From Bacteroidaceae bacterium (lineage in GTDB: Bacteria > Bacteroidota > Bacteroidia > Bacteroidales > Bacteroidaceae), in NCBI GenBank assembly GCA_017557005.1, contig JAFZFZ010000047.1, forward strand, positions 1-45,619: DNA of 45,619 bases, written 5' to 3'. This document shows, in pieces, positions 31,201 through 40,781 of the stretch. The notes under the pieces are model-generated. The model worked only from the letters and a program-made list of their open reading frames with translations. It did not search any database and had not been told where the DNA came from. The translations under genes and the position numbers were made by a program. Numbering within the stretch: the stretch's first letter is position 1; each line of letters starts with the position of its first letter.

Positions 31201-33827
31201 ACACAAGCTACGTATGGGAACTCGTGGCCAATGGCAGCGATGCTTACTACATCAAAAACGGCACAGGGAAATACCTCTCATATGCCAACAAAAGTCTGCA
31301 AGTGGCCGACGCCGCTTATAGTTTCCAATTCAAAAATGATGCCGTACACACAGGAGTAGGCGCCCAATCACTTTACAACCCCACCTCAACAGGTGGCAAA
31401 TACATGGTAATGGCAGCCAACGGATCAGGATACAACCAAAACAGCACCCCCATCAATAACGGTTCTTGGAGTTCGGACTTTCTTCTCGTGCCTGCCGTCA
31501 ACGCCCAAGGATTGAAATCACTAACCGTCATCAGCAACATCGCACTTGCCAACCCAATCTTCACTTGGAACTACAAGGAATTCGATACGACACCCTGTTA
31601 TTTAGAGAAGGGAGAAACCATCACAAACCCTACATTGGCACTAAAGTCGCACAATGCCGCCTACAAGTTTGAGGGATTCTATACAGATGCGACCTACGCT
31701 ACGCCATTAGCATCCACCACCATTGAAACTTTGGAAGAAAGCATCACCCTATATGCTAAATTCAGCCTCGACATCTTTTCTTCCAATTTTGGCGACAAGC
31801 CCTTACGCATACGCATGTTTCGCGACAACAGCTACACCGCAGGTATCAATGGAAACACTAACGGCGCAACCGGAACCACACAAGTCAGTGACTTGACAGC
31901 AACCAGCGAACTTTGGTATGTAGTAGGCACTGCAGATGCCTGCAAACTTTACAACAAGGCTACTGGCAGCGAATATAGTTTGAAAGTAAGCAGCACCTCT
32001 GATGGCTCAGCCGCCAGCATGGCCCAATCAGGCACCACATGGAAGATCATCACCAAGGATGGAGGCTATGCCATTGTCCCCTCAAACGCCACAGGCATGA
32101 GTATCAATGCATATGGAGGCAAAGGTGGACCGTTAAAGCTCTATAATGCTGGTGATCAGGGCGGATGGTGGATATTCGACATGGTATCAGCAAACACACT
32201 TACACTTAGCATTAACGTCGATGGCGAAGCATGGGAAGCCACACCCCGTGTAGCAGAGATGAATATGACCATCAATGGAGTGAGCAGTAGCACACGCATC
32301 AGCCAAAGTGTTGACGAGCAAACCTACTACCTTCCCGCAGGAGCATCCACCTTCTCACTCAGTTCGATGACCTATCGTGGATATACCTTCATTGGATTCG
32401 AAGAAAATGGCCGACTCATTGATGCATACGCCAATGCAGATGTCACTGAGAACCTCTCCATCAACGCACTATACCGCACTAACAACGAGCGAACCCTTTA
32501 CTACACCCCCACCAATGGGAAGCCTTACCGCATTCCTGCCATTGCCACAGCACCTAATGGCGATATCTTCGCGATCTCTGATTATCGTCCTTGCGGCAAC
32601 GACATAGGCTATGGTGAGGTAGATATCATGTGCCGTATATCAAAGGACAATGGAGCCAGTTGGGGCGATGAGTTTTTCGTAGCCAACGGAAAGGGTGGCG
32701 ACACCAATGCTATGACTACAGGTTTTGGTGATGCCGCTATCGTGGCCGACCGCGATCAAAACAAACTCCTTGTAATGATGGTGTGCGGACGTACCGTGTG
32801 CCACAATGGCCGTTGGGACAAGAGCAAGATTGGCAACAAGACTGCCGATGCCATCAACCGCGTGGCACGTGTGTATGCCACCTATAACGAGACCACCAAG
32901 CAGTGGGATTGGACACAACCCGAGGAGGTGACCGACCACATCTACTCACTCTTCCTCAATGGAGAAACACCTACTGTCACTTCTATGTTTATCGGTTCGG
33001 GTAAGATATGCCAAAGCCGTATGGTGAAAAAGAGTGACTACTACCGCCTCTACTGTTCTATGTGGACTCGTGATGGCGGTAACCGCGTTATCTATTCTGA
33101 CGACTTCGGCGGTTCATGGAATGTGCTTGGCAGCATCAATGACCGCCCCGCACCTGGTGGTGATGAGCCCAAGGTAGAAGAACTCCCCGATGGTACCATT
33201 GTACTCAGTAGCCGCAAGGGCGGAGGTCGTTACTTCAATCTCTTCACCTTCAAGGACAACACCTACACCTCAGGCAAGTGGAATACGGCAGTTGCGAGCA
33301 ATGAGGTGAGTAACGGACTCAGCTTTGGAGGAAACAGCACCAATGGCGAAATCTATAAGGTACCCGTCATCCGCAACAACGACGGTGTCAAGTGCGATAT
33401 CATGCTACAATCCATTCCTACAGGAAGTGGAAGAACTGACGTGGCCATCTTCTACAAGGAGATGGAGTACAAGGCAGACGGCGCCAACAAGTATACACCT
33501 ACTACCTTCTCGCAAGGTTGGACCAAAGGCAAGCACGTGAGCACCAAGGGTTCATGCTACTCGACCATGATTCTCCAAGCCGACGGACGCATCGCCTTCC
33601 TTTTTGAGGAGGAACCCGGCAACTATTGCATTGTATATATTCCCTACACCATAGAGGAGATTACCGGTGGAGCCTATACAATTGACGCAGAAGCAACAAG
33701 CATCAACCCTATACCTTCATCAACCAACCATTCACCATCATCAGCGATCTATGACCTTCTCGGACGCCGCGTACACAAAGCCTCCAAGGGAATATACATC
33801 GTCGATGGCAAGAAAGTAATATTTTAA
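28275..33827 (+). CDS. Secreted GH20 beta-hexosaminidase / GH33 sialidase fusion
   Basis: 1850 residues with an N-terminal signal peptide (about 1-32, ending QASA). Domains: GH20 N-terminal domain (about 33-160); GH20 barrel (about 165-440) with GYMHDVGRSFIP, FHWHLTENQAWR, PEIDMPGHSAAF and the catalytic pair D302-E303 in HIGGDEV; accessory region (about 440-690); helical FIVAR-like segment (about 700-780); ricin-like modules alternating with InlB/Listeria-Bacteroides-type repeats (about 795-1400); GH33 sialidase (about 1404-1795) with R1419 in YRIP, Asp boxes SKDNGASW (about 1456) and SDDFGGSW (about 1608), Glu in VEELPDG and a YSTM tyrosine; and a sorting-type C-terminus (IYDLLGRRVHK...GIYIVDGKKV). 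It would remove terminal sialic acid and beta-GlcNAc/GalNAc from host glycans. First gene of the cluster, 12 bp before the next. Confidence 0.92.
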   Translation: MTRNTSQHFARQVYAWAIFAFMLCLPQFLQASANILLPKVKIANEMDSGAFELGRTVNITYNGAAPCALLEEVFTDNGCTLAEGGATVIVTLVDEIPGAYDYELYGYENEAYTLKVTGNHIAISAASNTGVIRAAQTLTQLAEGYEEKNSAIGSIEITDWPAFKLRGYMHDVGRSFIPADELIKQIELFSRFKVNTFHWHLTENQAWRFEVKAYPALTSTASMTRHEGQYYTQEDCKRVMAAAKKHGIIVIPEIDMPGHSAAFERAMGFNMQSEDGKKVLKATLDEVVEVFADAPYIHIGGDEVSTTAAYLNEMIAYVESKGKKAGIWNPINGISQDNLNASLAQMWGTRGYVASGKANIDCRYNYTNHFDVFADLVGIYKSNIYYESKGNATVAGAISACWNDRKVESVTDIMAQNNIYANVIATAERAWMGGGKRYIDNCTNGGTNGGGGVMLPNSGDEYEEFADWERRFLFHKANALKDEPIPYVKQSNVRWRITDAFPNGGNAAKVFPPEEQMNAAGILPDTYTYDGTTYRTGMATGAGIYLAHTWGKSIINAYYEAPAYNQTAYAWTYVYSPEAQTVGAQIEFQNYSRSEQDPVPAAGNWDLYGSNIWLNGTPIPAPSYDNTGVNINSKEVTLKNENFAARRPIAVQLKKGWNKVFLKLPYINAGYRLDKWMFTFVLTDLDGVAAVDGLIYSPNQCMDEAAEQVAAKISEVKQNRAAYINTLPGYWPESAAASLDAKIAEIEDTFSEEMTAEQRAAQLTELDNALQAMKSACTAANMNQPVATTATDTTYYRMYTPLRENRYPTSKGVGAEIIGEQTATDNSTWMFVKRADNSYNIINAVDGSYISPASSNNTALLTSGSVPSAGWTIKPADAAGYVIITSGSAQFNQTNSGHSYKVFNWGSGTNTSDTGCKYVFEEVEYTPEDLGGNESSNDNTFYIAAHTKQSDGSYIDRYLYVSNETLTNSTSYDKGNTSYVWELVANGSDAYYIKNGTGKYLSYANKSLQVADAAYSFQFKNDAVHTGVGAQSLYNPTSTGGKYMVMAANGSGYNQNSTPINNGSWSSDFLLVPAVNAQGLKSLTVISNIALANPIFTWNYKEFDTTPCYLEKGETITNPTLALKSHNAAYKFEGFYTDATYATPLASTTIETLEESITLYAKFSLDIFSSNFGDKPLRIRMFRDNSYTAGINGNTNGATGTTQVSDLTATSELWYVVGTADACKLYNKATGSEYSLKVSSTSDGSAASMAQSGTTWKIITKDGGYAIVPSNATGMSINAYGGKGGPLKLYNAGDQGGWWIFDMVSANTLTLSINVDGEAWEATPRVAEMNMTINGVSSSTRISQSVDEQTYYLPAGASTFSLSSMTYRGYTFIGFEENGRLIDAYANADVTENLSINALYRTNNERTLYYTPTNGKPYRIPAIATAPNGDIFAISDYRPCGNDIGYGEVDIMCRISKDNGASWGDEFFVANGKGGDTNAMTTGFGDAAIVADRDQNKLLVMMVCGRTVCHNGRWDKSKIGNKTADAINRVARVYATYNETTKQWDWTQPEEVTDHIYSLFLNGETPTVTSMFIGSGKICQSRMVKKSDYYRLYCSMWTRDGGNRVIYSDDFGGSWNVLGSINDRPAPGGDEPKVEELPDGTIVLSSRKGGGRYFNLFTFKDNTYTSGKWNTAVASNEVSNGLSFGGNSTNGEIYKVPVIRNNDGVKCDIMLQSIPTGSGRTDVAIFYKEMEYKADGANKYTPTTFSQGWTKGKHVSTKGSCYSTMILQADGRIAFLFEEEPGNYCIVYIPYTIEEITGGAYTIDAEATSINPIPSSTNHSPSSAIYDLLGRRVHKASKGIYIVDGKKVIF

Positions 33828-33839
33828 TTAAAGCAAACA

Positions 33840-35192
33840 ATGAGAAGCAAACTATTCATCCCCCTACTGATTGGTTCCATGCTATGCACAACAGCATTGC
33901 ATGCCAATAATAATGAGACAAATGAGGCTACACCCGACAAGACCAATTGGAAGACACTCTACCGCACTCCCGATGCCAATGGAAAGCCTTATCGCATTCC
34001 CGCAATAGCCACCGCACCAAACGGAGACATCTTCGCCATCTCTGACAACAGACCTTGCGGCAATGACATCGGCTATGGCGAGGTGGACATCAAATGTCGC
34101 ATCTCTACAGACAACGGATCCACTTGGGGTGAGGAGTTCTTCATTGCCAATGGCCAAGGAGGCGACATCAATGTTATGGCCACAGGCTTCGGCGATGCAG
34201 CCATCGTAGCTGACCGCAAGCAAAACAAACTACTTGCGATGATGGTATGCGGACGTACCGTATGTTGGTACGGACGTTGGCACCCCGACTCAACCCTCAC
34301 TTCAAGCAACATCAACCGCGTAGCCCGCGTGTATGCTACCTATAATAAGAAAACGCGCGCGTGGGAGTGGACCGAACCCGTAGAGATCACCAACGATATC
34401 TACTCACTCTTCCTCGACAATGACAAGCCTACTGTATCGTCCATGTTTATAGGTTCGGGTAAGATTTGCCAAAGCCGTATCGTAAAGAAGGGCGATTACT
34501 ATCGTCTTTATTGTGCTATGTGGACACGCGACGGAGGTAACCGCGTCATCTACTCCGACGACTTTGGTGCATCGTGGAACGTACTCGGAACAGTATCAGA
34601 CCGCCCCGCCCCTCAAGGCGACGAACCCAAGTGTGAAGAATTGTCCGATGGTACAGTCGTACTTAGCAGCCGCAAAGGCTCTGGCCGTTACTTCAACCTC
34701 TTCACCTTCAGTGACGACAGCTACACAGCTGGCACTTGGGATGTTGCTGCATCCAGCAATGATACACCCGACGGACTTTCATTTGGCAGCAATAGCACCA
34801 ATGGCGAAATCATGCTCATCAAGGCCATCCGCAAGAGTGATGGTACCAAGTGCGACCTCATGCTGCAGTCTGCCCCTACCGGTAATGGCCGCAGCCACGT
34901 ATCCATTTTCTATAAAGAGATGGAGTATAGTGCCGACGGCACCAATGCGTATACCCCCAACACCTTCTCACAAGGATGGATCAAGGGCATACAAGCAAGC
35001 GACTGCGGCTCAGCATACTCAACCATGGCTCTACAGAAGGATGGTCGCGTAGGCTTCCTCTACGAAGAGGAACCGGGATGGTACAATATTGTATATGCTC
35101 CGCTCAGCATCGAAGAGATTACCGATGGAGCCTACACCATCGACTACAAAAGAAACTCACCCAAGAGACCCAGAAAACAATCAAATAAATAA
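33840..35192 (+). CDS. Secreted GH33 sialidase
   Basis: 450 residues with a signal peptide (about 1-22, ALHA). Sialidase motifs: YRIP (R52), the SDNRPCGNDIGYGEVDI loop carrying the acid/base Asp, Asp boxes STDNGSTW and SDDFGASW, Glu in CEELSDGTVVLSSR, a third Arg in NRVIYSDD, and the nucleophile-region Tyr in AYSTMALQKDGRVGFLYEE. By eye about 70% identical to the sialidase domain at the end of the preceding gene, but without carbohydrate-binding modules and without the sorting-type C-terminus (it ends in a basic KRPRKQSNK). It probably stays periplasmic or is exported in another way. Second gene of the cluster, 28 bp before the GH95 gene. Confidence 0.94.
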   Translation: MRSKLFIPLLIGSMLCTTALHANNNETNEATPDKTNWKTLYRTPDANGKPYRIPAIATAPNGDIFAISDNRPCGNDIGYGEVDIKCRISTDNGSTWGEEFFIANGQGGDINVMATGFGDAAIVADRKQNKLLAMMVCGRTVCWYGRWHPDSTLTSSNINRVARVYATYNKKTRAWEWTEPVEITNDIYSLFLDNDKPTVSSMFIGSGKICQSRIVKKGDYYRLYCAMWTRDGGNRVIYSDDFGASWNVLGTVSDRPAPQGDEPKCEELSDGTVVLSSRKGSGRYFNLFTFSDDSYTAGTWDVAASSNDTPDGLSFGSNSTNGEIMLIKAIRKSDGTKCDLMLQSAPTGNGRSHVSIFYKEMEYSADGTNAYTPNTFSQGWIKGIQASDCGSAYSTMALQKDGRVGFLYEEEPGWYNIVYAPLSIEEITDGAYTIDYKRNSPKRPRKQSNK

Positions 35193-35219
35193 TCTATAAA
35201 ACAATTAAACTATTCAATC

Positions 35220-38200
35220 ATGAAGAAATTATTATTTCTTTTCTGTATTGCTCTTGCGTCATGCACATCCAAGGCGCAAGGAGTATTACCCGAGTTCTCA
35301 ACCGAAGAGGCCCCGGTATGGTACTACATCCAATTCAAGACAGGTGGTGGTATCCTCAGCGATGAAGGCACTGGTAAGGTCATGAAGACTGCCACTGCAG
35401 CAGCAGGCCCCAACCAATTTGCTCTTATTGGCGAACAGAACAATTTTTATCTGAAGTGCCGCACTGGCAACTATGTGTATTTCACCAACGGTGCCTACAC
35501 CACATCTGCCTCAGAAAAGACATCGCTCAAACTTGTTCAAAGTGGCTACGATGCCTCATGTTGGGAGATTCAGCGTCCTGCAAGCGGACAGTGCATGAAC
35601 CAGTACCAAGGTGCTGGCATTGGCCGCGAACTCCACGAGTGGTATGCTAACGACGTGAACAATCCCGTACAGTTTATCAGCGAGATGCCGCGTCCTATCC
35701 CCGACATTTTCAGTTTCGAAGATGACCCCACATATTACTATGTGCAGTTCAACGCCGGCAGCAACGTTCTGAGCGACAAAGGAAATGGCAACAACCTCAA
35801 GACAGCCATCATTGCCAATAGCGCAGAAAACCATTGGATGTTTGTTGGTTCGCCCAGCAACTTCTACATGAAGAGCGAGAAGGGCAACTACGTACACTAC
35901 AACGGCAGCCGTTTTGCTGCATCAAACACGTCGAAGACTGCGTTGAAGATTGTAGCCACAAGCAATAGCGGTGCACAAGGATGCTGGGAGATTCAGCGCG
36001 TCGACGGTGGCGGTAAGAGCATGAACCAATGGGGTGGAACAGCCACTGGCAATGAGCTCGGTGAATGGAATGCCGGCGACAACAACAACCCCGTACGCGT
36101 AGAGATTGCTAAGAGCGTAGCTCCCCTCTTCTCTGTAGCCAACGATGAGAGCATCTGGTATTTCATCAACTTCTGCAACACAGGCAACTACCTGGCTGAT
36201 AAGGGCGAAGGCAACACCTTGCAGACAGCCAAGCTCGACCACATCAACAACTTCGTATGGAAGTTTGAGGGTACCATTGACAATTTCCAACTCATCAACA
36301 AAGAGGGCCGCTATGCAGCAATTGCAGGCAGCAAGGTCATTGCACAGACAGAGCCCTATGCTCCGGGTTGGAAACTCCAAGAGACCACCTACTCTAAGTA
36401 CCCGCACAAATATGAGTTGCACTCTAATGATGCAACACTTGCCAAGCCCGCCATTGCAGGTGCAGGTGTCGATCAAGATGCAACACTCAACACCATCAAC
36501 CAGGCTAAGAACCCCATCAGTTTGACTGCCGAGGAGGATATCGAGCACATCGAGTTTGCCTTCACTGGCACCAAGAGTTTCACTCCCGAGAATGCCCTTA
36601 CCCTCTGGTACGACCAACCTGCTACCACTACAGATGTGAAGAATATTTGGATGGAGTACTCACTCCCCATCGGTAACGGTCAGCTTGGCGCATGTCTTTT
36701 CGGAGGTATCTGGAGAGATGAGATTCAGTTCAACGAGAAGACCCTTTGGACAGGCGGTCCTAACGACATGGGCGGCTACGGCCAGTACAAGAACTTCGGT
36801 TCAATCTTCGTAGAGGACCTCTCAGGTAACCTCGGTTTTGGTAGCATCAATTCAGCCAAGAACTATGTTCGCTGGCTCGACATTGAGAATGGTACTGCAG
36901 GCGTACGCTACACCGATTACGACGAATCTACCACTTATGAGCGCACCTACTTCTCTTCTGAGCCCGACCAAGTAGTAGCAGCACGCTATAGCGCTACTGG
37001 CGACAACAAGCTCACCCTCCAGTTCAGCTATGCTCCGGGCGAAGGCATCAGCGCATCAGCAGTGACCTATGCCGATAGTGAAGCTACCTTTAATGGCAAG
37101 CTCACCACCGTGAGCTACAACACCCGCTTCCGCGTAGTGCCCACTGGCGAGAAGGCCAGCGTGAAGGCAACAGAAAAGGGTATCGTTGTTGAGAATGCTG
37201 ATGAGGTACTCCTCCTCATGACAGCAGGTACCGACTACGACTCATCAGTAAAGAGCATGGTGTCAGGCACCAACGAATTGCCCAATGTAATAAAGAATCG
37301 CGTAAAGGCAGCTTCAGAGAAGGGTTGGAATGCATTGTATGCAGATCATGTTGCAAACTTCAAGGGTTATATGGGCCGCGTTAAGTTGCAGTTTGACGGT
37401 GCAGCCGTACCTACCATACCCACCAACAAACTCGTTGACAACTATAGCTCTAACCACAAGACAGGTAAGGAGTCGCACGTACTCTTCCTCGAGCAGCTCT
37501 ACTTCGCATATGGTCGCTACCTGCTCATCTCAAGCTCACGCGGCATCAACGTGCCCAACAACTTGCAGGGTATCTGGAACGACAAGAGCCAGGCACCTTG
37601 GAACTCAGACATCCACACCAACATCAACATTCAGATGAACTACTGGCCTGCTGAGCCCACCAACCTCTCAGAGTTGCACGAGCCCCTGCTCGACTACATC
37701 ATCACCATGGCAGCAGGCGACAACTGGAAGGCTGCAGCTAAGCGCGGTGGCGTATCGAAGGGCTGGACCGTCTTCACCGAGTCAAACATCTTCGGTGGCA
37801 TGAGCACTTGGGGTAGCAACTACTTCGTAGCCAACGTATGGTACTGCTCACACCTGTGGCAGCACTACCGCTACACCCTCGACAAGGAGTACCTCCTACG
37901 CGCCTTCCCCGCCATGTGGAGCTGCGCTGAGTTCTGGTTTGAGCGCATGATTAAGGACCGCAAGGTAAAAGACGGAACCTACGTATGTCCCGACGAATAT
38001 TCACCTGAACAGAACGACCATCCCACAGAGGATGCTACAGCACACTCACAGCAGATGGTATACATGCACCTCGTATACACCAAGCAGGCTATCGAGGCTC
38101 TCGGACAAGAGGCTTGCGGCCTGAGCGACGCCGATATTGCTAAGCTCGATGAATACATTGCCAACACCGACCAGGGTCTCCACACCGAGAAGTTCAAGGG

Positions 38201-39071
38201 TGGCAGCTGGACAAGCTGGGCCAACCAGTGGGGTGTAAAGACCGGCGACCTGCTCATCCGCGAGTGGAAGTATACCGACTACGACGCCAGCAACGATAAG
38301 GGTCACCGCCATATCAGCCACTTGATGTGTCTCTATCCCTACAATCAGATCAGCCCCAGCAGTCCCTACTTCGAGCCTGCAGTGAACTCACTCAAGCTCC
38401 GTGGCGACGAGGCCACAGGTTGGTCAATGGGTTGGAAGGTTAACCTCTGGGCACGTGCTCTCGATGGCGACCATGCCCGTAAGATCATCAAGAATGCCCT
38501 TAAGCACTCTACCTCATATGGTACCGACCAGTATGCCGGTGGTATCTACTACAACTTGTGGGATTCACACGCACCCTTCCAGATTGATGGTAACTTCGGT
38601 GTTTGCTCAGGTATTGCCGAGATGCTCATGCAGAGCCACACTGACACCATTCAGATTCTTCCTGCCCTTGCCTCTACATGGGAGAGCGGCAGCATCACTG
38701 GCTTAAAGGCTGTAGGCGACTTTATTGTTGACATCAATTGGACTGCAGGACAGCTGACCACTGCCAAGATTCTTTCTAACCAGGGACAACCCCTTGTTAT
38801 CAACTATAAGGGTCTTGCCGGTAAGAAGGTAAGCGTCAATGGTGAAGAGGTAAGCTATACCATCGTAGATGCCAACACCATTGAAGTGAAAGCTGCTGCT
38901 GGCGACGCAGTAGAGATTGACTACAACGCCATATCATCACACATCACTACCTTGACCACCCTTCCTAAGGGTGGCAAGGTATATACCCTTGATGGCCGCG
39001 AGGTACACAATCCTCAGGCTCTCACTCAGGGTCTCTACATTGCCGATGGCAAGAAAGTTATTATCAAATAA
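35220..39071 (+). CDS. GH95 alpha-L-fucosidase with three N-terminal repeat modules
   Basis: 1283 residues. The signal sequence MKKLLFLFCIALASCTSKAQ contains a possible lipobox (LASC, Cys15) and also an SPI site after KAQ. Three homologous modules of about 140 residues start at about 32, 171 and 311 (WYYIQF, YYYVQF, IWYFINF, each followed by a G-rich turn and a LSDEG/LSDKG/LADKG step). The GH95 domain (about 458-1210) begins LWYDQPA and EYSLPIGNGQLGACLFGG; it has the Asn pair in NINIQMNYWPAEPTNL, the general acid Glu in EYSPEQN, HISHLMCLYP, and DGNFGVCSGIAEMLMQ (Asp near 1123). GH95 enzymes release alpha-1,2-linked fucose from mucin and milk glycans. The C-terminus (YTLDGREV...GLYIADGKKV) is sorting-type. 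Last gene of the cluster. Confidence 0.93.
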   Translation: MKKLLFLFCIALASCTSKAQGVLPEFSTEEAPVWYYIQFKTGGGILSDEGTGKVMKTATAAAGPNQFALIGEQNNFYLKCRTGNYVYFTNGAYTTSASEKTSLKLVQSGYDASCWEIQRPASGQCMNQYQGAGIGRELHEWYANDVNNPVQFISEMPRPIPDIFSFEDDPTYYYVQFNAGSNVLSDKGNGNNLKTAIIANSAENHWMFVGSPSNFYMKSEKGNYVHYNGSRFAASNTSKTALKIVATSNSGAQGCWEIQRVDGGGKSMNQWGGTATGNELGEWNAGDNNNPVRVEIAKSVAPLFSVANDESIWYFINFCNTGNYLADKGEGNTLQTAKLDHINNFVWKFEGTIDNFQLINKEGRYAAIAGSKVIAQTEPYAPGWKLQETTYSKYPHKYELHSNDATLAKPAIAGAGVDQDATLNTINQAKNPISLTAEEDIEHIEFAFTGTKSFTPENALTLWYDQPATTTDVKNIWMEYSLPIGNGQLGACLFGGIWRDEIQFNEKTLWTGGPNDMGGYGQYKNFGSIFVEDLSGNLGFGSINSAKNYVRWLDIENGTAGVRYTDYDESTTYERTYFSSEPDQVVAARYSATGDNKLTLQFSYAPGEGISASAVTYADSEATFNGKLTTVSYNTRFRVVPTGEKASVKATEKGIVVENADEVLLLMTAGTDYDSSVKSMVSGTNELPNVIKNRVKAASEKGWNALYADHVANFKGYMGRVKLQFDGAAVPTIPTNKLVDNYSSNHKTGKESHVLFLEQLYFAYGRYLLISSSRGINVPNNLQGIWNDKSQAPWNSDIHTNINIQMNYWPAEPTNLSELHEPLLDYIITMAAGDNWKAAAKRGGVSKGWTVFTESNIFGGMSTWGSNYFVANVWYCSHLWQHYRYTLDKEYLLRAFPAMWSCAEFWFERMIKDRKVKDGTYVCPDEYSPEQNDHPTEDATAHSQQMVYMHLVYTKQAIEALGQEACGLSDADIAKLDEYIANTDQGLHTEKFKGGSWTSWANQWGVKTGDLLIREWKYTDYDASNDKGHRHISHLMCLYPYNQISPSSPYFEPAVNSLKLRGDEATGWSMGWKVNLWARALDGDHARKIIKNALKHSTSYGTDQYAGGIYYNLWDSHAPFQIDGNFGVCSGIAEMLMQSHTDTIQILPALASTWESGSITGLKAVGDFIVDINWTAGQLTTAKILSNQGQPLVINYKGLAGKKVSVNGEEVSYTIVDANTIEVKAAAGDAVEIDYNAISSHITTLTTLPKGGKVYTLDGREVHNPQALTQGLYIADGKKVIIK

Positions 39072-39093
39072 GCTGTGACAACACACAACGAAA

Positions 39094-39123
39094 GAAGGCA
39101 GGTCTCAATGACCTGCCTTCCTT
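39094..39123 (+). terminator. Terminator between the GH95 gene and guaB
   Basis: GAAGGCAGGTC pairs with GACCTGCCTTC around a 5-nt loop, followed by CTTATTTAT for the GH95 transcript. On the other strand the trailing run is only TTTCG, so it may also serve convergent guaB, less efficiently. Confidence 0.75.
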
Positions 39124-39145
39124 ATTTATAGTATGTAATGTAAAC

Positions 39146-40630
<1,485 letters not shown>

Positions 40631-40652
40631 CTATTATGAAATTTAGTGCTTG

Positions 40653-40660
40653 CAAATTTA
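40653..40660 (-). promoter_or_regulatory. Promoter -7 box of guaB
   Basis: TAAATTTG on the minus strand, about 32 bp before the ATG. Twenty bases further up is a GGAAA-TT-TTTCC palindrome (40680-40691). No TTTG at exactly -33. Confidence 0.45.
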
Positions 40661-40739
40661 CACATTTTCCCTGATATGAGGAAATTTTTCCGTATAATTC
40701 TTGCAAGCCCTTTTAATCCGATATTTTTCTATGTATTAG

Positions 40740-40774
40740 ATGGAGGGAACAGACTACCTATCTGTCCCCTCCAT
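40740..40774 (-). terminator. Hairpin at the end of recQ
   Basis: ATGGAGGGAACAGA pairs with TCTGTCCCCTCCAT, 8 bp after the recQ stop. For recQ (minus) the following bases are CTAATACATAG, not a T run; the T-rich side (TTTTGATTTT) faces the plus direction, where no gene ends. It may stop transcription or stabilise the recQ mRNA end. Confidence 0.5.
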
Positions 40775-40781
40775 TTTGATT

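Noticed and set aside
35922..36617. 231-codon minus-strand ORF opposite the GH95 gene
   Set aside because: Antisense to the second and third N-terminal modules; no promoter and no recognisable product.
28275..39071. Complete polysaccharide utilisation locus
   Set aside because: No SusC/SusD pair or regulator is present, so only an enzyme cluster is claimed.
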